Positions 5,503 through 12,276 of a DNA stretch of 28,395 bases are shown here, piece by piece (positions within the stretch are counted from its first letter, which is position 1; each line of letters begins with the position of its first letter). The notes beneath the pieces are model-generated. The model was not told where the DNA came from. It saw nothing but the letters and a program-made list of their open reading frames with translations, and did no database searches. A program made the translations under genes and the position numbers. The DNA comes from a virus, in the IMG/VR virus record IMGVR_UViG_3300038701_001346, positions 1-28,395 of that record. The stretch is one strand, 5' to 3'.

Positions 5503-7038
5503 TTAGTTGAGGGCGGCAAACGCCCCGGCGCGGGCAAGAAGCTCTTGGATGCGCGGGTTTTGGGCGGCTTGAGAGGCTACTGTCGGCGCGGGAGCGGTGG
5601 ATTGACCGGACAATATTTGTTGCAGCAAGCTATTGACGTTCTGACGGGTGGATCGCTCCGCGCCCCGCTTTGCGAAGACACCCGCGATATTCAGCGGGAC
5701 AGTCACGGGGGCGGCGGGTGACACCGCGCCGCCAACGCTCATCATGGAAGTCAGCCCGCCCGTTTCAGGCGAAAACTTCCCAATCGACCGCATCAGATTA
5801 CCGCTAGGTGTTCCCTTGATAATGCGATCCATCGCAGCGATTTCGTCAGCCGTGAAGAACCGAGCCTTCTTTTCATTACCGCGAATTTGCTCAATGTAGG
5901 TCCGCAGACTGTTGTCGATATTGCCGCCCGAACCGCTCTTAGCGGCCATGCGCTCTGCCTTATCGACCGCCTTTTGAACGGTCTTCGCCCCCATTGCCCG
6001 ACGATAGGCAGCATCGCCTGCCTTTCGGCTTTGAGCGATTTGAGGGACATTAGAGTTCAGAAAGTCGTCAATGTTCTCGCGAATAATTCCAGCGGTGTAA
6101 CCGTCTTCGCCGCCCCGCGCCTCAAGCCGCTTGGCACGCTTCAAAAGGCTGTTCAGGTAGCTGGTGTGAAGGTCGCTATCGGTCTTTGCCGACAAGTCCT
6201 TGAACAGCTTCGCCGTCCCACTATTCAGTGACTCGTCATAGCCGACGGCGGGATTGCTCAATGCGTCCGATACTCCGCTCTGCAATTCTTTCAGCTTGTT
6301 GACGGGGAGCGCCTCATCAATCCGGTCGGCTTGATTGTAGAACGCCGTAGCCTGTCCCTTGAGTTCCTTCGCGGTTGGCACAGGGGCAGTCAGTGCGGGT
6401 TTGCGTTGCAAGAGCTTGCCGACGCCCTGCCCCAGCTTCTGCGTCCCGTAATGCGTTCCAGCGCCGACAAGCGCGCCGACCCCCGCACCCTTCACACGGT
6501 CCATGAGTCCGCCGTCAGCCGTGCCTGCGCCGTAGGCTGCGCCGAGTCCCGCACTGCCCTTGATGCCTGCCATGCGAGCGCCGCCTGACAGCCCTGTGGC
6601 AAGCCCGCCGCCGATTTCGCCCGCTGTGAAGGCAACGGGATTGCGGCCCTTCTGCTCATTCACATAATCGCGGGTCTGATCCGTTGTTTCGCGGTAGGCT
6701 TCCGCTGGTGAGCGTCCGCCCGGAACCAAAGCGCCCAAAGCCGCTGCGCCGCCCGCAATTTCATCCATGAAGCCAAGGGAAACGCCCTGCCCGATGCCCG
6801 TCTGTGCCGCGTCCATCATTTGACGGCGTTTCAGGTCAGCGCCCGCAATGCGCTCCATGACGGTGGGGGTGGGTTTTGGCTCTTGGGCAGGCTGTGACGC
6901 TAGGCCAATTTTTGTATTGAATTGCGAGCGGTCCATATCGCTGTAGTGCTTCTTGTAGAGCGCATCCGCGAGTTGGTTGTCGTCCATGTCATCATAAGCG
7001 CCGGGGTGCTTTCGGCGAATGTCTGCGAGTGTCGTCAT
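5503..7038 (-). CDS. DNA-ejection / internal virion protein
   Basis: ATG at 7038 is preferred because GGAG lies 6-9 bases upstream. An in-frame ATG at 7050 is possible but has no Shine-Dalgarno sequence of its own, only the terminator just before it. The 511-residue product opens with LADIRRKHPGAYDDM and NQLADALYKKHYSDM, an N-terminal motif frequent in phage DNA-transfer and internal proteins. Two Gly/Ala-rich tracts (about 80-105 and 140-200) look like membrane-inserting glycine-zipper segments. The middle is helical and charged. Ejection proteins are packaged with the DNA and form the conduit across the host envelope. The gene is cut off from its two likely partners (8660-11918) by the accessory island. 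Confidence 0.75.
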   Translation of the reverse strand: MTTLADIRRKHPGAYDDMDDNQLADALYKKHYSDMDRSQFNTKIGLASQPAQEPKPTPTVMERIAGADLKRRQMMDAAQTGIGQGVSLGFMDEIAGGAAALGALVPGGRSPAEAYRETTDQTRDYVNEQKGRNPVAFTAGEIGGGLATGLSGGARMAGIKGSAGLGAAYGAGTADGGLMDRVKGAGVGALVGAGTHYGTQKLGQGVGKLLQRKPALTAPVPTAKELKGQATAFYNQADRIDEALPVNKLKELQSGVSDALSNPAVGYDESLNSGTAKLFKDLSAKTDSDLHTSYLNSLLKRAKRLEARGGEDGYTAGIIRENIDDFLNSNVPQIAQSRKAGDAAYRRAMGAKTVQKAVDKAERMAAKSGSGGNIDNSLRTYIEQIRGNEKKARFFTADEIAAMDRIIKGTPSGNLMRSIGKFSPETGGLTSMMSVGGAVSPAAPVTVPLNIAGVFAKRGAERSTRQNVNSLLQQILSGQSTAPAPTVASQAAQNPRIQELLARAGAFAALN

Positions 7039-7050
7039 ATTTGACTCCAT

Positions 7051-7074
7051 GAAAAAACCCCACCGAAGCGGGGC
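7051..7074 (-). terminator. intrinsic terminator with UUCG loop
   Basis: On the minus strand, GCCCCGC-TTCG-GTGGGG is followed by six T residues. The C(UUCG)G tetraloop is exceptionally stable. It ends transcripts from the HNH endonuclease gene and lies directly upstream of the ejection-protein start. Confidence 0.85.
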
Positions 7075-7090
7075 CTGCTTTCAAACCTGC

Positions 7091-7110
7091 TCTCGCGGCA
7101 ACAAGCGAGA
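7091..7110. repeat. short perfect hairpin at the end of the HNH gene
   Basis: TCTCGC (7091-7096) and GCGAGA (7105-7110) form a perfect six-base stem with an eight-base loop, just outside the HNH stop codon. It may assist the terminator at 7051-7074 or mark an insertion boundary of the endonuclease cassette. Confidence 0.4.
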
Positions 7111-7114
7111 TGAA

Positions 7115-7687
7115 TTATGAAATGTGGCCCCACACCTTTCGGCTGCGAACCATTGAGATAAGTGACTCCGAAACTCCAAAACGACGCGCTAACGGTTTCA
7201 GTTTGTCCGAACTATTTCGGATTAAGCGCACGTCACTCTCAGTCAGTTTTGCGTTTCCGTTGGCTTCGCCAAACGTGACCGTTCCTGCGACGGCCTTATC
7301 GTCTATATTTTCTTGGCGCGTGGCCCATCGTAGGTGATAGGGGTTCACGCAAGACGTGCTCGAACACCGATTTGGGCAATGCGCTGCCTCCATGTTTTGA
7401 TTTGGTGGAGACCCTACTCGACGCAAAAGCACCTCTCGTGTCACCATAACTTTTTCACCAAAGGAAACCGCCATTGGATAACCAGCTTGAGTTTTACTGT
7501 AAGGCCAAATGATGCACTCGCCTGTCTCCGCCAAGACCGCTGCGTTGATAAATGCCTCCGTAGCCTCCGAGCAGTGCGTTTTTAGCGGTTCGAGTAGATC
7601 ACGCCCCTTATACTTTCTCTGCAGGTGATGTGCGCACATTCCCGCACTCTTTACGGTGCGCCTGCATAGCCAGACAGAACATTCCAT
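7115..7687 (-). CDS. free-standing HNH homing-type endonuclease
   Basis: With ATG at 7687 (TGATG coupling to the previous gene; a GTG at 7690 is also possible) this is 190 residues. The N-terminus has a Cys/His cluster (C3, C8, C18, H21) of the type found before many HNH domains. The catalytic core is EAAHCPNRC...SCVNPYHLRWATRQENIDDK, with His103, Asn115 and His118 as the H-N-H triad. A C-terminal DNA-binding segment follows: GEANGNAKLTESDVRLIR, then a helix-turn-helix (LARRFGVSESLISMV). Such enzymes nick or cut phage DNA and spread by copying themselves into related genomes. The gene ends at a terminator, consistent with an inserted module. Confidence 0.88.
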   Translation of the reverse strand: MECSVWLCRRTVKSAGMCAHHLQRKYKGRDLLEPLKTHCSEATEAFINAAVLAETGECIIWPYSKTQAGYPMAVSFGEKVMVTREVLLRRVGSPPNQNMEAAHCPNRCSSTSCVNPYHLRWATRQENIDDKAVAGTVTFGEANGNAKLTESDVRLIRNSSDKLKPLARRFGVSESLISMVRSRKVWGHIS

Positions 7688-8004
7688 CACGCCGCATTCC
7701 TTGCATCAATTCTCGAATTTCCAAACTCCGCAGCATCATTACCCTTCATCGCGACCAGAGCGTCTTTCTGATCGCCCATCATTTCCATCGCAGCATGAAG
7801 TTTCGCTTCGATAAAATCCGCCAGAATGTGCATTCCATTTTTCTCCAACGGAGACGCTAGGTCATCAATTTGAGGTATCAATGCGGCAACACTCATAGCC
7901 TCGTAAACGAGGTCAGTCGCGTTGAGGTTTACCATCGTGGCGCTCTCCAGCGCGGCAGAATGGGTCAATGGTTGCTTTTCGGAGTGATAATTTTTACTAG
8001 TCAT
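7687..8004 (-). CDS. small hypothetical protein coupled to the HNH gene
   Basis: The 105-residue acidic, helical protein (core ATDLVYEAMSVAALIPQIDD, then many Met residues) has no TM helix, cysteine or recognised motif. Its TGA overlaps the HNH start (TGATG), so the two are co-translated. It is transcribed away from the XRE gene at 8162 across a gap holding a decent minus promoter, two hairpins and an inverted repeat. An internal Met at residue 24 could be the true start. It may be a regulated target of the divergent XRE protein. The function is unknown. Confidence 0.6.
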   Translation of the reverse strand: MTSKNYHSEKQPLTHSAALESATMVNLNATDLVYEAMSVAALIPQIDDLASPLEKNGMHILADFIEAKLHAAMEMMGDQKDALVAMKGNDAAEFGNSRIDARNAA

Positions 8005-8024
8005 GCTCAGCCTGCGAGGGTTGT

Positions 8025-8064
8025 GGACCGGGTGAGAAGGTAGAAGAGTTCACCCGGTCCTTTT
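8025..8064. terminator. perfect 11-bp stem hairpin followed by TTTT (plus direction)
   Basis: GGACCGGGTGA (8025-8035) and TCACCCGGTCC (8050-8060) are perfect inverted repeats with a 14-base loop. On the plus strand TTTT follows directly, so read that way it is a terminator-like structure, although no plus-strand gene lies immediately to its left. Read on the minus strand it forms a strong hairpin in the 5' leader of the gene ending at 7687, ending 20 bases before its ATG. There it may act as an attenuator or insulator. Confidence 0.6.
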
Positions 8065-8071
8065 CCATAGC

Positions 8072-8088
8072 TAAGGGCCAATCCCTTA
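8072..8088. repeat. second leader hairpin
   Basis: TAAGGG (8072-8077) and CCCTTA (8083-8088) form a perfect six-base stem around CCAAT. Together with the hairpin at 8025-8060 it puts two structures in a row in the leader of the minus-strand gene. Confidence 0.45.
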
Positions 8089-8152
8089 ACTGTCCACTCT
8101 CATATCAGTAGGCGGTTAATATGGCAAGGCTTTGATTGCAAAGTGAACAGTT
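8088..8152. promoter_or_regulatory. widely spaced inverted repeat (candidate regulator sites)
   Basis: AACTGTCCACT (8088-8098) and AGTGAACAGTT (8142-8152) are inverted copies matching at 10 of 11 bases, with 43 bp between them. Their centres are 54 bp apart, about five helical turns. They bracket the minus promoter at 8099-8127, and the right copy lies just upstream of the XRE start at 8162. The right copy also starts a small dyad, ACAG-TTTT-CTGT (8148-8159). This suggests cooperative or looping repression by the XRE protein (inference). Confidence 0.5.
8099..8127 (-). promoter_or_regulatory. putative sigma70-type promoter for the 8004-7115 gene pair
   Basis: On the minus strand TTGCCA (8122-8127, 5/6 to consensus) and TATGAG (8099-8104, 4/6) are separated by 17 bp. 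The predicted start, near 8092, falls inside the left arm of the inverted repeat. No equally good plus-strand promoter was found for the XRE gene. Confidence 0.45.
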
Positions 8153-8161
8153 TTCTGTCAT

Positions 8162-8428
8162 ATGTCGCGCGTGACGAAAAAAAATGTAACCCCTCAAGTA
8201 TTACGCACAGCGCGCGCGTGGCTGGATTGGACCGCCGTTGATTTAGCCGAAAAGGCAGATGTTGGAGTCGCGTCCGTTCGTCGGTTTGAAAGCGGCAAGA
8301 ATATCCGATTGGATACTATGGACGCCCTGATTGGCGCTATTGAGGCTGAGGGGCTTCGTCTCGATCTCATTGACAATGGAATTTACATCCGCCCCGCCAA
8401 CGACACAGATACCCGTGACTGCGCCTGA
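8162..8428 (+). CDS. XRE-type helix-turn-helix regulator in the accessory island
   Basis: This 88-residue protein carries a clear HTH (TPQVLRTARAWLDWTAVDLA, then EKADVGVASVRRFESGKNI; about residues 10-47), followed by a helix/strand tail (LDTMDALIGAIEAEGLRLDLID) typical of short XRE regulators common in alphaproteobacteria. It has no enzyme domain. No Shine-Dalgarno sequence is visible before the ATG, so it may be translated weakly or from a leaderless message. It lies in the middle of the virion operon on the opposite strand, upstream of a two-TM protein and divergent from the 8004-7115 pair. It probably controls this island. Confidence 0.85.
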   Translation: MSRVTKKNVTPQVLRTARAWLDWTAVDLAEKADVGVASVRRFESGKNIRLDTMDALIGAIEAEGLRLDLIDNGIYIRPANDTDTRDCA

Positions 8429-8465
8429 GTTGACCTAACCGCGCCGTTCAGTCTAAGAACGCGCC

Positions 8466-8663
8466 GTGAAAAACCTCATGCAGAACCGTTTCTTTCGTGT
8501 GGCGCTTGTGGTGGCGGGAGTCCCTACACTGCTTCTTGTCGTTTCGTCCCTTAGGAGCGCCCCTGAAAGGTGGTTTGAGTTTATCTCTAACGGGTTCATT
8601 TTCATGGCCGTGGTTATGGCCATTGTCGTGTGTTTTATATGGGCTTTAAGCCCGAGGCACTAG
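8466..8663 (+). CDS. small two-TM membrane protein, possible moron
   Basis: The frame starts at GTG 8466 (ATG at 8478 is an alternative) and gives 65 residues with two hydrophobic helices (about 11-28 and 42-60) around a short charged loop with a Trp-Phe-Glu-Phe motif. It lies 37 bp behind the XRE gene on the same strand. Its TAG overlaps the stop of the minus-strand ejection gene: both stops come from the palindrome CTAG at 8660-8663. Small membrane proteins with a private regulator inside structural operons are typical of morons, such as superinfection-exclusion proteins. That role is inference. Confidence 0.65.
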   Translation: MKNLMQNRFFRVALVVAGVPTLLLVVSSLRSAPERWFEFISNGFIFMAVVMAIVVCFIWALSPRH

Positions 8664-9856
8664 CGAATTCCCAGCGGATCGGCTGATCCCGACTGCTGAG
8701 CATCATCAAATCCAGCAAGCGTTCCGGTCTGTGCGAAATAGGCTGCTTTGGCGTCACGGTTCTGGATTGATGTGCGAACCTGATTAGCGAGGTTGTTTAG
8801 GCGCGCGATGTTCTCCTCTTCTGACAACATCGGATTGTAAGCTCGTTTAATCAGTCGCTCGCCTTCCTTCTCTGTGAATTGAGCGCCAAGGACTTCGCGA
8901 AGGTTTCGTTGGACAACCTCTTCAACGCGCTCACGCGCCGCGATGCGGGCGGACCCGATCGGGCTAAATGCAGCAAGCCGATCCGGGTGTTGACCAACGA
9001 ATGCACCCGTATAGTTCCCGCCGCTTCCCAGCATCTCGATAACGCTATCCAGTTGCTCCAAGTTCTTTTGAGCATCGGCGCGCTTCCCGCTCGTCCAGTC
9101 GTTGTATTCTTGCCCGAACGCCTTGTCCGCCGCCTCAAACCCCTTTGTCTCCGTCAGAGCGGGTCCGTTTGCAGCGCTTTCACGGTCAAAGTTGAGCCGC
9201 TCCCGCCCTGTCACGGCGCTGATACGCCCGGTTTGATTAGAGAAGTCGGTATTTTCATCTGTGAGGGTATTGTTGCGGATTGTCTCTTCGAGTTCGCGAC
9301 CGCGAAGATCTTGCGTGGCGATGTTGTTCTGCGACGTGATTGTATTTCGGTCTGCCTCATTCTGGTTCTTTCCAAGCCCTACTACATCAGGGTTATGGAA
9401 TGGGTCGCGTCCATTGCCAAATACGCGGGTTTCGCCCGCTCCAACATTCGCCGCACCGAAGTTCGAGGCGAGGTTTTTACCGTATTCGTCGCCATTGTAG
9501 TGCGCTGCCAACATAGCGGAGGCCGTCTGCGCATCAGGGCCGCCGCCCGAGGCGACTTTGACCATTTGATCGAGCCATTGCTGCTGCGCGTTATTCTGCG
9601 CCATTTGCTGATGTTGCACCATCTGCCCTTGTCGGCCTTGAATAAGCTGCTGCAACGTATTCGTGCCATTCTGCGCGTCACTGATTGCCGCACCGAATGT
9701 TTGCAACGCCCCGCCGATATTCTGACGTGCAGACCGCTTCTTCGGCCCTCCAATTATTGGGCGCGCTGGCAGCGATGAAGATTGGGTCCGTGGCGGCAAG
9801 GAAACAGGCCCTGTCACTCCCGGAACCGTGTTTTTTAGGCGTTTACTTCCATACAT
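8660..9856 (-). CDS. structural / ejection-associated protein
   Basis: The 398-residue product is hydrophilic and Gln/Asn-rich in its N-terminal half (LQQLIQGRQGQMVQHQQMAQ near residues 68-87). Its C-terminal half contains a segment common in podovirus internal and ejection proteins: NLREVLGAQFTEKEGERLI, then RAYNPMLSEEENIARLNN. No TM helix is present. It follows the repeat protein at once and ends in the CTAG shared with the plus-strand membrane-protein gene. It probably belongs to the set of internal proteins that leave the capsid with the DNA, together with 9858-11918 and 5503-7038. Confidence 0.7.
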   Translation of the reverse strand: MYGSKRLKNTVPGVTGPVSLPPRTQSSSLPARPIIGGPKKRSARQNIGGALQTFGAAISDAQNGTNTLQQLIQGRQGQMVQHQQMAQNNAQQQWLDQMVKVASGGGPDAQTASAMLAAHYNGDEYGKNLASNFGAANVGAGETRVFGNGRDPFHNPDVVGLGKNQNEADRNTITSQNNIATQDLRGRELEETIRNNTLTDENTDFSNQTGRISAVTGRERLNFDRESAANGPALTETKGFEAADKAFGQEYNDWTSGKRADAQKNLEQLDSVIEMLGSGGNYTGAFVGQHPDRLAAFSPIGSARIAARERVEEVVQRNLREVLGAQFTEKEGERLIKRAYNPMLSEEENIARLNNLANQVRTSIQNRDAKAAYFAQTGTLAGFDDAQQSGSADPLGIR

Positions 9857-9857
9857 C

Positions 9858-11918
9858 CTATGACCCTCCTACACCAAAAATACTTCCGGCAAGTGACCCT
9901 GTAGGGCCAGCCAAAATAGACCCTGCCGCCCCCATAAGCGGCCCAAGCAAGCCACCGCTTTGCGTGGTCGTGCCTTGGCTGTTAGTCGTGCTTGTTCCGC
10001 CCGCCTGCTGACCTGTGACCCATTGTGCCGGAAGCGCTCCGGTCAGCTCGGCAAGCAACTGCGCGAGCGCCAAATCAGCGCCCGCGCCCTGCTGGTTAAT
10101 ATCGCGCTGAATGCCGCCTGCCTGCAAGAGTTGAGCAATCTCAGCCCGCGCGTTGGCGTCCATATCGCCTTGGATGCCCGCTTGAAGCCCTGCGCTTTGC
10201 AGAGCGCGGCCAAGGGCGGCTTCACGCTGTCCGGCGTTGAACTGATTGTTCTGTTGCTCTTGTCCAAGGTTGAAGCGTGAGGCGTCATTCTGTGCGCCCA
10301 TATTCGCAAGCCCAGATTGTTGCAGCAGTTGCGCGTTGATCTGTGCGCGTTGGTTTTCAGCGCCCGCATTGGCAAGATTGGCCTGCTGATCGAATCCAGC
10401 TTGTGCAAGGTTGGCTTGGTTCAAAGCACCCGCGTTAAACTGATTGTTGCTCTGCGAAAGCTGCGCTTGCAATGCTGATACGCGGTTTGCCGCGTCCGCA
10501 TTTGTGAGGTTCGCCTGCTGATCGAAACCAGCCTGCGCAAGGATGCCCTGATTGTTTGCCGATTGGTTTGCTAATCCTGTCTGCTGTTCAAAACCCGCTT
10601 GTGCAAGGATGCCTTGGTTTGTGGCGGATTGGTTAGCAAGATTGGCTTGCTGTTCAAAACCTGCATCCGTCAAGGCAAAGCGATTGGCGGCATCGGCGTT
10701 GGCTAGGTTAGCTTGTTGCGTGAATCCCGCATTGGCAAGCGCCGCCTGATTGCGGGCCGACATATTTGCCAGCCCCGCCTGTTGGTCAAGGTTCGCCCCA
10801 AAGCGGAGATTGTCTTGCGCCGCGTTGAAGTTGGACAGGTTCGCTTGTTGATCCAGTTGCGCTTGTGCTTGTGCCGCCTGTGCCGAGAGGTTTGCATTGG
10901 CAAGGCTTGCGCTTGCATCCCGATCCGCGTCAGCCATGCCAAGCTGCGCGGCTGTGTTAAACCCGTCGCGCCGCATGTTGCCCGCTGTGGTCGCCCTAGC
11001 CCGCGCTAGGCTGTCTTCCGTCAATGCTTCGCGGATAGCATTGCGAGAGCCGCCAAATGCGCCCGTCGCTGCGGCCTGCGCTGCCTGTGCCGCCCGTGTC
11101 CGTCCGGCTTCCTCATCAAAGTCTGCAAGGGTCGCGTTGATTACGTCTTGCTCATAAGGGTTGCGGTAATCGTCCATGAATCCCGCCCCTTGCCGAGCGC
11201 TTGCACGGTCGAAAGCAGCAATCTGCGCTGCCTGTGCCGGATCAATCGAAGACGGGTCAAAGTTTGCACCGTCAAAGGTTGAAACCCGCCCGACGCTCGC
11301 CGCATTTGCATTTGTGGCTTGGCCTGCGCTCGCAGCATTAGCTTGCGCCATATCCCCTACAGAAACGCCGCCTGCTTGCGACATTGGCCCGACCTGCGCC
11401 GCGCCTGCGTTGAAGACAGGCCCGACATTAACCCCAGCGGATTGCGTTACGTCGCCAATTTGAGCCGCGTCTGCCTGCGTGGTCGGGTCCATTGTTGCCC
11501 CGCCAAATTGGCTCGCTGTATAACCGCCCGGCGAGGCTGCATAGGATGCCCCCGCAAGGCCAGCGGACCGCGCCATGCTCAATCCCGTATCAAATCCGCT
11601 CGGACCGCTCTTAGGTCCGTTTGTGAGTTGCCCTTGTCCAACGCTCGGACGCATCCCGCCCATGCCGTCCGGCATATATTTGATCGTTCCGCTCTGATTG
11701 CCGCCAATCCCGTTGCGCTGGGAGAGCATATCAAAGCCCGCTTGCTGCAAAGCGCTCGGCCCCGCCACAAAGTCAGAGCCTGAGCGACCGCGAAGCGTGT
11801 TGAGAAGATCGCTTTGTGACCGCACTTGATCTTGCAGGTAAGCAGGCGCGTCTGGCCGTGTGTAAGACGTGCCAGTCGTCGTGCTGGTCTCCTTGACCTT
11901 GGTTTTCTTTTTCCCCAT
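9858..11918 (-). CDS. large repeat-containing internal/ejection virion protein
   Basis: This 686-residue protein has a Lys-rich start (MGKKKTKVKE), a Gly/Ala/Val region of loose 10-11-residue repeats (AAQVGPMSQAGGVSVGDM type) and a conserved block (NPYEQDVINATLADFDEEAGR, then GAFGGSRNAIREALTED) seen in many podovirus structural proteins. A long Gln/Asn/Ala helix-like tract built of 22-residue units (AGFxQQANLANxxAxNxxxLA) follows, and then a Gly-rich C-terminal end (LLGPLMGAAGSILAG) that could insert in a membrane. It starts behind AAGGAG. The composition suggests an extended assembly that forms part of the DNA-injection conduit. This is inferred. Confidence 0.72.
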   Translation of the reverse strand: MGKKKTKVKETSTTTGTSYTRPDAPAYLQDQVRSQSDLLNTLRGRSGSDFVAGPSALQQAGFDMLSQRNGIGGNQSGTIKYMPDGMGGMRPSVGQGQLTNGPKSGPSGFDTGLSMARSAGLAGASYAASPGGYTASQFGGATMDPTTQADAAQIGDVTQSAGVNVGPVFNAGAAQVGPMSQAGGVSVGDMAQANAASAGQATNANAASVGRVSTFDGANFDPSSIDPAQAAQIAAFDRASARQGAGFMDDYRNPYEQDVINATLADFDEEAGRTRAAQAAQAAATGAFGGSRNAIREALTEDSLARARATTAGNMRRDGFNTAAQLGMADADRDASASLANANLSAQAAQAQAQLDQQANLSNFNAAQDNLRFGANLDQQAGLANMSARNQAALANAGFTQQANLANADAANRFALTDAGFEQQANLANQSATNQGILAQAGFEQQTGLANQSANNQGILAQAGFDQQANLTNADAANRVSALQAQLSQSNNQFNAGALNQANLAQAGFDQQANLANAGAENQRAQINAQLLQQSGLANMGAQNDASRFNLGQEQQNNQFNAGQREAALGRALQSAGLQAGIQGDMDANARAEIAQLLQAGGIQRDINQQGAGADLALAQLLAELTGALPAQWVTGQQAGGTSTTNSQGTTTQSGGLLGPLMGAAGSILAGPTGSLAGSIFGVGGS
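10330..10800 (-). repeat. 66-bp (22-residue) in-frame tandem repeats
   Basis: The codons for the Gly-Phe of the AGFxQQ motif occur at 10722, 10656, 10590, 10524 and 10392, exactly 66 bp (or twice 66) apart, and the related NLDQQ unit keeps the same register near 10790. Each unit looks like two 11-residue half-units, a pattern that gives a long, nearly straight helix. DNA copies are diverged, so this is an old expansion kept by selection on the protein. Confidence 0.8.
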
Positions 11919-11919
11919 C

Positions 11920-12276
11920 CTACAACTCCTTCACGACGCTTGTCGCAATCTCACGATAACCGAATGGCTGAACCGCTCTGCGCCACCCAACGCGGCCCGT
12001 TACCTCGCAGTGGCTACAATTATTTTCCCGCGCCCATGCTTCGACCTGTGGCCTAAGCACGTCGCACAACTCTGATAATTCGCCCCCGGCAATCACGACA
12101 TCGCAGATACGATTGCCTTTGGCGGGGTAGTCTTCAATCTCAGCAATCAAGATTGCCTTTTCGGTCGCGAAAACATGAAACCGACCGTCTTCTAAGCCGT
12201 CCGCTATGTCGTTTGGCGTAACCCTAAGCGAGTATCCGCAGGCCTTGCGGATGAGCGCGGCCTGTTGCTCGATCAA
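11920..12276 (-). CDS. GNAT-like small protein in the virion operon
   Basis: The 118-residue product has an N-terminal helical part (ALIRKACGYSLRVTPNDIADGL) and a C-terminal block VVIAGGELSELCDVLRP, then WARENNCSHCEVTGRVGW, then PFGYREIATSVVKEL. The layout resembles the acetyltransferase-like proteins that often lie next to the podovirus tail hub. The classical acetyl-CoA loop (Q/R-xx-G-x-G/A) is not evident, so activity is doubtful and the fold may be reused structurally. The start is TTG 12276, overlapping the previous stop as TTGA, with an AGGGGGCGG purine stretch upstream. Confidence 0.6.
   Translation of the reverse strand: MIEQQAALIRKACGYSLRVTPNDIADGLEDGRFHVFATEKAILIAEIEDYPAKGNRICDVVIAGGELSELCDVLRPQVEAWARENNCSHCEVTGRVGWRRAVQPFGYREIATSVVKEL

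Noticed and set aside
8429-8458. Internal promoter before the two-TM gene (TTGACC at 8429)
   Set aside because: The -35 hexamer is good, but the hexamer 17 bp downstream (CTAAGA) barely matches a -10, so support is too weak.
8879-9778. Plus-strand 299-aa frame inside the 8660-9856 gene
   Set aside because: Antisense shadow of a protein with a recognisable conserved C-terminal block; composition is Leu/Arg/Cys-rich and no start signal is seen.
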